Source: Tetracentron sinense (lineage: Eukaryota > Streptophyta > Magnoliopsida > Trochodendrales > Trochodendraceae). Taken from it: 64,000 bases of DNA. Both the position numbers and the translations under genes were made by a program. The notes under the pieces were generated by a model, which saw only the letters and a program-made list of their open reading frames with translations, did no database searches and had not been told where the DNA came from. How positions within the stretch are numbered: the stretch's first letter is position 1; each line of letters opens with the position of its first letter. The stretch spans positions 28,052,505 to 28,116,504 of the forward strand of contig CM026571.1 of NCBI GenBank assembly GCA_015143295.1. The letters run 5' to 3'. Positions 45,801-57,800 of the stretch are shown here, one piece after another.

Positions 45801-48800
45801 CAATGTCCCTCCTTCCCTGGTATACATTATCTTATAAGAAATACTATACACAAGGTTACAAAGTTCAATATTGGGCAAGGTTTCAAGATAGTTCTGTCAT
45901 GTGAAATCTCTCGCAAGAAAAACAAAATGAAAACTAATTCTCCCTCTCACCCCTCTTGAGGACCTAGCATGCAATCGATGGTATGAGGATGATTACGAAA
46001 ACTAATATGTAATTTGATATTTAGATGGCAACCAATAGTGGAGTTTCAAAAATAAATGGTTTAGCTAGGTGAAGTTGCAATGTTCTTTTCTCACTAACTT
46101 TATCCACGTCCTTTTTGGCCACCTCTCCCTTTCAGGGCCTTCAAATGATATAAATACCTTAAATTGATTGAAAACTTACAATCTACTGCATGGGGAAAAT
46201 AAAGGAATGGAAGTATTAACATTAAAATAGAGAAATGATACTCCCTGGAGGCTTTTTTTAAAAATAAAAAAATCGACATATAAAAAGATCTCTCAAATTC
46301 AATAAATTAACACATACATAATGGTTTATATATGTGTTTGTGTGTGTGTGTTTATCCTACGTGTATAGGGAAATGAAAATCAACAAAGTTTTTTGGGTAA
46401 AAGTGAAATTATGCCAGTAGGAGATATTCCCCATCTTGATCTCTTGGTCAATTGCCTAGGTTGTCAGAAAGGGTCCCTCCCCTCCACTTAACTCGGGCTT
46501 TCGCTGGGGGCTCCTTTCAAATCCCAAGTCGTTTGGGCTCCGCCGGTTATAGAAAGATTTTCCGCAAAACTAGCAGGGTGGAAGTTCTGCCTCCTCTCCA
46601 AAAGTTGTAAGTTGACCCTTATCAAGAGTACGCTTAGGAGTCTCCCAATCTATTATCTTTCCATCCTAACCCTCCTACGGTCCATTGCCCTATCCCTTGA
46701 TCGTCTCCAGCGAAATTTTCATTGGCATTAGCGGGGCGACAATAAAAAATATCATCTGGCATAATGGAAAAAAATATGTAAACCGCTAGTGGCAGGGGGC
46801 CTAAACTTTGCTTTGCTCAGCGCGGTGAATAAGGCTCTATTGGGTAAATGGCTATAGCGGTTCGGTGAGGAGCAGGAGAGTCTTTGGCATAAGGTGATCG
46901 TTGCCTAATATGGGCTTGCATCCTCTTAGATGCCTAGGGGAGTCAGAACTAGGAAATGGGGTCGACATCCAGTTTTGGCACAATGTATGATGTACTCAGT
47001 CGAGGCTTAAGGACAATTTCATATATATTTTCCCTCTAGTTCTCAATAAAGGGGCTTCTATTGCCGAGTGCATGGAGTGGCTGGGTAGCGATATAGTCTG
47101 GTGTCGTAGATTAAGGAGGGACTTAATTCAGAAGTTGTAGATATGCAAAGGCTTCTAGCTCGATTGAGTTCCTACTCCCCTAGATCTCAGAATAATGATT
47201 GTAGGGTTTGGCCCCCAAGCAACAACAATCAATTTTCAGTGAGATCACTCTTGCAGTCCTTTGACCCTACACTAATAGGTTTTCACCTTAGGTCAGCCAT
47301 TGGATCACATTGAAGATATTAAAGATCATATCAAATCCCAAAGTCCAAGTCGGATCATCAAAGAAGATTGAAGATCGGATCATGAAGCTAAAGAAGAAAT
47401 CTACTCAAGATCAAAAGATGAAGACTCTCAAGAAGGTTTTATATTTTATTATTTAGTCTTTGAGAGTACTTAGGATTTACGTAAGAAATCATCAAAGTAT
47501 GGTCGGTCGAATTGCTCAATTACTTTGATTGACCAAGGCATTGAATATCAATCTAAGGATCTAAAACATAATAAATATCTTGATTAAGATAAAGGAATAG
47601 ACCAAGGAAATCATACCCATCATATTGGTTAAGCAAAGATGAGTTTTCTGAAAAAAATTAGAGGACTCGTCGATGAGTGGGTTTGAGTAACTCATACTCG
47701 TCGACGAGTGAAGTAGCTGTTCTGTTTTTACCATCTGACTCGGCAATGACTAGGAAGTGCAGTTGTGCACTCGTCGACGACTGCTTGCGGGAAACCGAAA
47801 AAATGCCTATAACAGCTATATTTTAATAGCTAGTTTGGAATCCAATGTTCTTCCAACGGCCATATTTTCTCAAGGGCTATAAATAGGAATGACTTATGAA
47901 TGAAAAAAAGAACTCCAATCATTCTAATCACTCATTCAATCACTCCAAAGCTTAGAATTCCAAATCTATTGAGTTTACCTTAGAAATCTCAAAACCGAAT
48001 TCTTGAGCTATTCAACTCCTATCTTTGAGGGATTCATAGAGGATCTTAATTGTAATCTATCAGCTCGTTCTAGTAGCATTTCAAGATTATAAACACTTAT
48101 TCAAAGTGTGTTGAAATCAAGACGTCTGTGGGAGTCTTGTCCATGAAGCCGGGAACTTTGTAAGGTGTGATTCTCACCCGGAAGAGAATTGTAAAAGGTT
48201 TGGACTGATTCCGTGAAGAAGTTTGTACGATTGGGTATAAATCATGGTGAATCCTATAGCGGGTATAGCTTGAGGCGGGGATGTAGGCGGATTGCCGAAC
48301 CTCGTGAACAACATCGTGTGTCAACATGTTTGCATTCTCTTTAACTCTTCCCTTTACTTTATTGTTTTGCATTGCTTGGTAGAGAATCACTTATTTCTAT
48401 TCCTTTTTAACTTATATAGTTGAAATTCCGCTTAAGGAAGTAGAAAGAGTTTTAATTTTCCATATACCCTATTCACCCCCCCTCTAGGGTCTAATACTTG
48501 GGCAACATATACCTTTGCGCTAATTTCCTTATAGGGCTGGCTGGGCTATGTAGAACCCCGGAATCCGAGTTTACTATGCTATGAACAGTGTTAGTGAATA
48601 GTACCCTTGTATGGTGTGTGTAAAGGCCTAAAGCCTTCCATTTTGTTCTTGGTAGTATAGTGAGTCGAGTGAGGGTTTTAGATGCATGTGTTAAGTATCA
48701 AAAAGAGAGTATAAATATACTCTAAGTGGGTAAAAACAAGGGTATATAAAATCCCCTAAGTGCTTAAAGGGTTGTAAGTGAATAATGTGTGAATAGTGCT

Positions 48801-51800
48801 GTGAATAGTACAGTAAACAGTGTTGTAAGATCCAAGGTTTTCCTAGGTGCTTGTGAATGATGTGAGGAATTTATTAAAGGTTTTATGGTGTGTGAGGGTA
48901 CTAAAGAACGATCCTTGATGTTTATGGGTGTTAAAATAAAAAAAGGGAAAAGTTCTAAGTGCTAAAGGATGAGGGAGGTCTTAACAACCCTCAACTTGTA
49001 GGATCCCTAGTTTTGTCGTCTCTCATCGGAATTGAGTGATTCTTGAGCCATTAGAAAGATATTAGAACCCTCTTTAAGGTTCATGTTTATCACTTTTTCA
49101 GATTAGGAGTAGAAGTTAAGCCAAATGTGGGATTTCTGAAACCTAGTCTATTGTAAATATTGGTCTGCTGAAATTTATCCCAGGACCAATCCACTTGTGG
49201 GCCCATTTAGACCCTTAAAAACTCAAAATTGGGCTTTATGAAAAACATGAAGGCTGTTTCCCTTTGAAAGACGAATCCAACGCAAGTTGAATCGTCAAAA
49301 TCGGATAAGCGAGTCAAAAGTTATGATCAAAATACCAAAGCGGGAAAAACCTGCCCAGGCAGAGTGCCATTTCGGCGACGAATTGATCTGGGGGCCGAAA
49401 TTCGTCGACGAATTCAACCTGAAAAAGGCAAAAACGCCCAGAAACAAGCTGTAACTCATCACCGACCTTGGGGGATATTTTCCTAAGATATTTTTAGGTT
49501 TTTGGCAACTTTTTAGACTATAAATAGAAGGGGATTTTATGGGTTTGATCTACTCAAACCCTAAGCTTGGATTTGTGAGAGATTGAAGAAGAGAAGAACA
49601 AGAAGAAAGCTGAGAATTATTTGGATGTTCTGAGTTCATGTTTTGCCATCAAATGAAGAGTTCTTCTTGCCTTCTTGGTGTTCTAACACCTAGATTTTGA
49701 TTCCAGAGTGAATCATCAAGTTGGGAATTCTCGGAAGTGAGTTCGTGGTTGGTGTTTAGAAGCAAAAGTGAAACTCTGTTCTAGTTTCCAGATTTCTATA
49801 AGCTTCTCAAAGCTTGGATATTAATCTCTCAAGCTTTCTAAAAGCTCTTGATTGAAGGAAATCAATCCTTCAAAAGGTAGAACAATCTACTAACTACCTT
49901 GTTATGATTCATTCATGCTTAGTAATTAGAAAAGCATGGTTTTTTGCAGAAATTGAGGTGTATAGCCTTGTTAGTAAGCTTTGTTGCATGTTATGAGGAA
50001 AGTAAGGCTTGTAGCCTTGTATGTATATACTACTATATACTATTAACATGAATGAAATGAAATAGTGAGTATTGATGTATGTTTTTGAGAAAACTAAGGC
50101 ATATAGCTTTATATGCATATGCTATTGAAGGAATAAAACAAAATTGGAAATTTTACTATATTTGATGATTTCCTTGCTTAACCTATTGATCACAAATGGT
50201 GTGTATCATCACTATGCTTTTATGATAAACTTGGTATTAAGCATGAGTATTAAAAGGAGGGTTTTACCGTAAAGTAAGCTTTAAATTATGATTTTTGCAA
50301 AATAGGCTAAGTAGCCATGTATATGCTATGATAATTCCATGAGTGAAATTACATGATCTATTCCAATGTTTTAAATACTCTCTAATATGATGCTCACAAG
50401 TACTCTATGCATATGACTAAATGTTTAAAAGTTTTCCTTGATCTCTAAGATGCTCACATGTATTCAATGACGCTCACAAGCACTCTATGCACATGTATGA
50501 CCGAGATTTCTCATAAGAATAAGAAAGTAAAAGCTCATAAGAAATTCTCATAAGATAAAGCTAATAAGTAAATGCTCATAAGTGCTCACAAGTCTCATAA
50601 GCTCATAAGAACGCTAGTATGTCCGTCCATTCATAGTTCGGGTACTAGTAAAACTCATAAGAACGCTGGTATGTCCGTCCATTCATAGTTCGGGTACTAG
50701 TTATATTTTGTAATGCTAATATGTCCGTTCATTCATAGTTCGGGTATTAGTAGGGTATGTACGAAGCTGGTATGTCTGTCCATTCATAGTTTGGGTACTA
50801 GTTAAGTATATACAATGAAGAAAGCTATGCATGTCCGTCCATTTCATAGTTCGGGTGCTAGCCAAATGAAATAAGTGAAGCTTGATTCTCATAAGGAACT
50901 CATAAGACGAATAAGACTAATAGGGAACTTTCAAGAATTCATAAGGTACTAAGAAGCTAAGAATCTCATAAGCCACGCATAAGCTCTTAAGAACTCATAA
51001 GGTTATTTATATGGAACTCACAAGACATACAAGACTCATAAGATATTTGAAATACGTTTTATGAATGTAAGAACTCAAAGTATGATTTAAAGTATGCTTT
51101 TTGAGAATATGCAATTGTTATATCGTTTCAAACTTCCGCACTTTGATTATGCATATGTTCTGATGAACTGTACACTGTATGACATGTTAATATTTTATAA
51201 CATTGTCAGTTAGTAGTTTGTATACGCTGAGTATTCAATGCTCAGCCGAACTGTTATGTTGGTAGGCTCGCTTGGAATCATCATGTTGATGATAGGTGCC
51301 TGGACACGTGGCCTTATGGTTGAGGGAGAGCGACATGTATTTGGAGCTTCATTTTGGGGGTTTTGCATCAGACTTGAGTTGGTAACTCAAGGGATGGATT
51401 TTGTAAAAAAGGTTTAGTTTTTCATTTAGTCCTAGTTGACTCTTGTACATGGAACCTTATTATATAGAAGAATTTTCAGGTTCACTAGTTTCTATGCCTT
51501 GTATGCTCTCTCTCACAAGATGGTAAGTAAGCCTTATGTGTTATATAGGATGGTATGACACGGCGGTCATGAGCTAAGGTATCCCTAACTCCTAGGGGGT
51601 ATTTTGGGTTGTAACAGGCTAACCATATTCCCACGATGGTATATTTCTTCCTCTGGTCTGCTGCACTTAAATTAGATTTTCACTATAGATAGCTAACCTT
51701 TGTTATTTATGCCTAAATGCGGGAGAAAGTGTGAATCATTTGCTCCAGTACCGTCCGGTTGTCTTTGAGTCATTCCGATCAAGCTTCCTTCCTATTAATC

Positions 51801-54800
51801 TTGAAGTTCTTCTCAGATACAAGGAAATGATTCAGTTCCAAAGCCAGATCCGATCTTGTTGAACCTGCTTGTATCTTTCTTCATCTTCGACATATTCAAA
51901 ATATTCATCTATATATTCGACATACATCTTCGGACTGAGCAACCACGTGGAACAAAACCATATTATTGAAGCGCCTTTGCAAGCCCTTGCTTTGTTTGCC
52001 GCTTATTGTCTCCCAGTGGGATGGGAATTAATATGGACTTTTTTCTTGTCTCAGATGGGTGTGGAGTGGGTCTTCCCATTCTCCTTTCTAATCTTCTTAT
52101 CTGGATTAGCATTTGACGACTTTGGTGGATGCTAAACAAAGATTAAAATAAAGTTTCGGGGGATGTATCGGTCTTTACAGTAAATGAAAACATAAATAAC
52201 TAATAAACGATACATGTCACCTGTTTCGTATCAGTATGAATATCGTATAGGGGGCTACCAAAACCTATACGTATCATCCATTTCGTATCGATTTCGGCAA
52301 TTTTAATTTCCATGGTGCTAAGGAAACAATCTGGACCATTTTGCCCAGTGTGATCTCGTGGACTATCTGGAAAAAGAGAAATTGTCGTATATTTGACAAT
52401 TCTTTTTCTTCATATTATCGTATCTTGTCCCCTGTGCGACAGTCGATTGTGGACTAGAGTTCCACAAGTCAGATGGGTCAAGAAGTGAAGGACACTCTAT
52501 GACTATGAGGAGGCAGTAGATTGTTTTATTGTTATTTTGTGTTCTTATCTTATTTTTTCCTTTGTTAATTCTTGTTTGCATCTTTTCGTACTTAGTTTAC
52601 ATCTCTGTAAACTGTTGCTTCCTTCTTCTATATAACATTTCATATTTACCGATCAAAAAAAAATATTCTTCTTTGAAGGGAAAGATGTTTCATTGAAAAA
52701 TCATTTTTATTGAAATAGCATAATAGTGTTTCCGTGTATTAAGAAATGATAAACCCATGGAGTTAATTTTACAATCTACGCAAATATTCCTCTATGAAGG
52801 GAATCTTTTTTATTTAGAAATCATTTTTAAAAAATTAAAATAGCTACTTTTTAGGATCATGAAAACCAGTGACACCTTGCTGAATTGATTATGTGATCTG
52901 GTCCAATCTAAAGGATGAAACTTCACTTGGCCATCTAGGAATCAATTTGCTACCAGTTGGTTTGGGTAGACGGGATTTTAGGGTTTAGCTCTAGGATTTT
53001 ATGGATTAGGGTTTTAAAGAAAGAGAAGAAAAAGAACAGGGAAAGATTTGAGAGTTAATGATCTCTCTTATTCCTTTATTATATATATTCTTCTAAATTC
53101 TAATAAAGACAAATACTATAATACTCCTATTATAATATATGAGAAGTATTCTGAATTCTCACTTCCATACCATCAACATAAAAAAAATCAAGACGACTTC
53201 TAGTGAGATTGTTTGATAAATAATGTGTGGTCTGCATGACTCTGCTCGTAGTCATTTTTCACCATAGCATTATGGAACCGCTCAAACTAAGCTCTAAGTG
53301 ACTATTTAAAGCCATGCTAAGCCTTCTTTAATTTGCACACCCTCCCTTTTGACTGAAGGACACATAAAAACAGTAGGTGGTAACATATACCCTTTTTCTC
53401 CAAGTCACCATGTAAGAAAGCATTCTTCATGTCAGGCTAAAATAAAGGCTAATCCTGGTTGGCTGCAAGAGATTACAGAACTTTCACTGATTTCATTTTG
53501 GTTATTGGAGTAAATGTCTCCTACTACTAATGCCATAAGTCCGCATATACCTCTTCACGACAATACAAGCCTTATATCTTTCAACTGAATCATCTAAGTG
53601 GAGTTTCAATATAAACAACCACCTGCACCCCACAAGCCTCTTTCCTCTTGGTAAGTCAACAATAAGTACTATTTTCAAAAGCAAGCATCTCTTCTGCCAT
53701 TGCTTTTCGCCACTCTGGTTCTGAAAGTGCATCTGCTAGACTGTGAGGAACAAACATAGAAGACAAAGGCAAGGCATAATAACGATATGAGGAAGACAGA
53801 ACACATTAGAAAACATAATAGAGATGAGATGTTAAGTACAAGACCTATACCTTTCCAAGCAAATCAAAATCAACAACGTCAAGACTAGAAGGAAAGATGT
53901 TACCGGGATAAAGAGAATTCTTGGTGGGGCACATTAGAGTCTTCTTTAGTGCATTTCTTCCTTCTTGCATACACTTAGAAATCTTTTTCCTTCTCAACAG
54001 GGATTTCACACTCCTATTGTCTATCACTACCACCCACCACCTTTTTTTTTTAGAAAGCCAATCAGTAGGAGTGGGGGGTTAGGAAGACCCCAACCTGTTT
54101 ATTAATAGAAAAAGAAGGGGGGGACATAAAACCTGACCCTTACAAAAAAAAAAAACAATACAGGGAGACACCTGATAAATCACCAATCCAGACTAGACTC
54201 TATTCTATGACCACTGTAAAAAAATGTGAGAAAGGACAAGAATAGGAAAGGAAGACATATCTTCATTTGCATTCTCCCACTGAAGAGAGGTATTCCTATA
54301 AGAGAAATAAGAAGTAGACACAAAAAATATAACATTCATAGAAACAAAGGATATACAGAAAGGGGAATGATAACATTTATACCCCCTCTAATTAGGAGCA
54401 TATCTAAGAAAAATGCACCGAAGGAGCCTTAGGATAAAGTTAGTACGATAAGAACAAGCGATGTGAACAAAACAAACACAACCAAAAACTCTTGATGAAA
54501 GAGGAAATAGAGAATTGACAATTGACATGGAGACGGATTTTAACATGTTCACAGTCAAAAGGGATAGAAGGAATAACCGAAGGCAGGACTTCTTGATTCA
54601 TAAATCATACAGGATGGGGAAGGTGGGGGGGGGTTGAAAGTCTCATGTTAGGAAGTGGGAAGTGCCCTTGACTAGAAAGGGGCAACGGAACAGCCTGACA
54701 TTGCCAAGGGCACGACCATCTACCTATGGCCTCTTAAATGGGAACTGGCCCATTATTAAGTCGCATCTACAACCAACTCTGCTATCTGAAACAAAACATG

Positions 54801-57800
54801 CTGAAAATATTGTTAGGCACTTAATTCGTAGAAAATACCTTTCGTCCCTAGTAAAATATGCTTCTGATTTGATTCGTAGAGCTCGTATGATAGATGATAA
54901 GAGCGTAGACACACCAATTGAGCTTAATTCTAAGCTTCGTCCATCAAATGGTGAACCTCTTTCAAATCCAATATTATGTAGACAATTAGTCGATGATCTT
55001 GTATTTTTAACAATTACTAGCCGGACATCGATGTTCTTATGGCCATGGTTTAAAATATCCATACATTTCCAAATATTTTCTATGAAACGCTTCCATTTCC
55101 AAGGGTATCAACACGAAATCTACCAGCTACACCAAAATTATAGTATTTCTTGACACATTTCCTAATGTGTCAGTGCCAAAATGTTCTTAGTTATATAAAT
55201 CAATATTTTGATTGACTTGTATGTAAATTTTGACCTAACAATAAATAAAGTGAAGCCCTAGAGGAAAGATGAAGAAAAGAGAATAAGAGAAAAAACTAGA
55301 AAGGAGGATAAAGGGTTAATACCCAGCATGTTAACATGGTGAGACAAACACATTTAATGTCAATACCAATTCACTGGTCACACATCCAGATATCCTAACT
55401 CTGACCCAAATTTCCATGCACCCAAACAACCCCATAAAGTGACAACGATATCTTGTCAAAATTGGAAACAGTTTCACTTTATAATACTAAACCCAGAAAT
55501 TTCAGTTGAAACAACCAAGGATGAAACTTTGAATATTCTAATCCTGTATTGATCTAATATTGACATTCATTAGGGCTTTTCATATAAGTATTTCAGTTCA
55601 ATAATTTATCCAATTCCCATAATAATTCTAACCTTCTTTCATACAATAAATGCAACCAAAAGAAAAGACGAATTCAGTAACTCACTCAATGATGGTATAT
55701 TCCTCAGAACATCCAGCAGATCGGTACTCAACACCACTATATTCTTCATACCCATCAATTTCAACCCTGCTATGAAGCCATTGAGTCCCTGTAGCAGTGT
55801 CCACAGAGATGAGGAACTGAGAACAACTCTCATGATCATAATTCATTTTCCAACATCCTAAATTAGCTGTCTTCAGGTGATTGATGAGACATATGTAACA
55901 GGATATTGGAGATTCCTTCTTAATAAACAAACTGACCATTTCTTTCTCTTTCTTCATTTTATGTTAAAGATTTCATGTAAAGAAAAGGTTCTTAATTATC
56001 TATAGAGAATGGATATTAATTTTACTATTGTTGGCATAATTATATACCATTAATTTAGTTTGGAGATATTTCTGTCTAGAACAATCATGTAATATCCTAT
56101 ACCAACTGACAGAAGCATATCAATCAAGCCTAAGGGATATGTTTCCAATATTAGCTGACCACAAACCGTTGAGATAAGGCTTGGATGATGATGTTTCTTA
56201 TACAGCTTTATGGATCAGATTGTTGGGAAATCAAGAGAAAATTTGTTCATAGAATGATCTTACCTGAGTACAGATAAGACTGGTGAGCGGCAAGACTAGG
56301 AAAGATAAAACCAGAAATTAATGCATTCAAGGAAACTCTAAAGTAGCCCCATTACGGGATCAAATAGAAGGAGACTCAACAGAGATTAGGGATGAGAATC
56401 CTTGACCCAGCCCATCAATGTGTCAAACTTGCCCACTTTGAACCAGGTTTAGATTTAGCATATCCCAAGTCCTAACCAGATTTAAATGTAGGTCGACCTT
56501 AGATTGGTGCTATAAGATGTGAACCAAACTTCACTTGACCCTAACCCAAATTTAACAGAATAACCCACCTGGTTTTACAGGTTATGGGTCGGCTTATCCC
56601 AACCTGATTTGGATGAGTCGGGTCAGGTGATAAGACCTTAACCCCCCCCGGCAACCAAGACATTTGCCACCCAAAATGTGATAATTTGGTCGTGGGAAAC
56701 AAAGAAAAGAGAATGTTTTTTGTGTTTTTGGTGTAGATTGAAGTAGTGAGGAAAGATTTGAAGATCCATGCTTTAATAGGAGATATGGCCTTTGTGGCAG
56801 AAAAAGATTTGTGTAGCTGATCTGAAAAAGTTTGACAAGAATTTTGGATTAGTTTGACAACCGTCTGGACATGATTTCTTTGGTTTATTCTCATATGACC
56901 AATCCCAACACTACTACTACCACTACTATGCTCGACCTTGCAGAGATAAAGAGTATAATGATACTTAAGAGCTAGCTAGTAACTCTACGAAGCTTTGGTA
57001 CTGCGTAATCACTTTGCCATATATATTTTGTTAAGCGATTTTATTTTGAGAAATGTTGAATTAGTGGATGTGGATTATGTTATAATTTATAGCCCCAAAA
57101 GTTCATAATTAGTTTATTATCTCATTATGTCATGTGTATTAACTTAACTAGATAGTTATCATTTTCATGCATAATATGCAGTTAATGTTCCGAATTTTCT
57201 CTGCAATTTCAATCATTTTTCCGTATTTAATATTTTTTGGATTTTATTTACTATTTTAAAAATTTTAACTTTAAAAAAGGCGCATTTGTTACAGTGTCGA
57301 GTGAAACAACCATTACATAACAATATTGCCGTTACGTAATCACCCCGTGCCATTACGGGCTCCAAAACCGAGTTTTAAAACCTTTCATTTCATGTGCATG
57401 TATTGTTTAGTGTTAACGACTTAATTCTACCAGGTGCTTAGAAGAACATGAATCACACGGGAAAGTGACCATCATGTTTCCTTGACTAATTAAGTTCGAG
57501 TTAATCTGTTGTAAGTGAAGGGACAAAGTTTTAGGATCAGAAAGAGGAAAAGAAACCTATAAAGATGTCAACACTCATTCTTAATATATTTACGGCCGAC
57601 AATGGGAAAAGATGTAAAAGATTCAACCATTAAAGGCCAACTAACAGTTCTCAGAAATATCAGATAATAAGACGACAAGAGAAAGAAGAGTTCAGCTTGA
57701 GTATTCTCAATTGAAAATAATTTTACTTCAAGAGCATAAACACTACCAGAAGGAAGATGCATCATTGAGATCATTCTACCCCCAATCCAAGGCACCACTT

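Larger units (their letters stand above)
48549..51616 (+). mobile_element. solo Gypsy-type LTR (LTR G), target duplication GGCTA
   Basis: 3068 bp from TGTAGAACCCCGG to GGGTTGTAACA. GGCTA flanks it at 48544-48548 and 51617-51621, and the LINE frame continues across. It has palindromes near 49369-49414, TATA at 49518-49527, a candidate donor AAAAG|GTAGAACAATCTAC at 49877, a stem-loop array, the conserved hairpin near 51227-51247, an acceptor GGTAG at 51261-51265, and the common terminus. The mini-exon region appears shortened by a deletion. Confidence 0.92.
46781..52664 (+). mobile_element. LINE (L1-type), 5'-truncated, interrupted by two LTR insertions
   Basis: Pieces of an ORF2 C-terminus on the plus strand, in order: [20 protein letters not shown] (about 46796-46855), [10 protein letters not shown] and [15 protein letters not shown] (about 46965-47100), the [10 protein letters not shown] block near 47240-47270, then FPYRAGW split across LTR G with [17 protein letters not shown] (about 51615-51670). 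Further on come [11 protein letters not shown] (near 52055) and [19 protein letters not shown] (about 52340-52400). A short A-run at 52656-52664 ends it. The zinc-finger/RT-tail wording is that of plant L1 elements. Many stops; not functional. Confidence 0.75.

Noticed and set aside
56400..56640. GGGTCGG-rich block as another LTR palindrome cluster
   Set aside because: The words are not self-complementary units and no TATA box or LTR terminus is near.
57568..57746. Extension of HGL1 exon 7 in its open frame
   Set aside because: The donor CTG|GTAGTG at 57747 joins in phase to exon 8, whereas the extension has no homology to the family.
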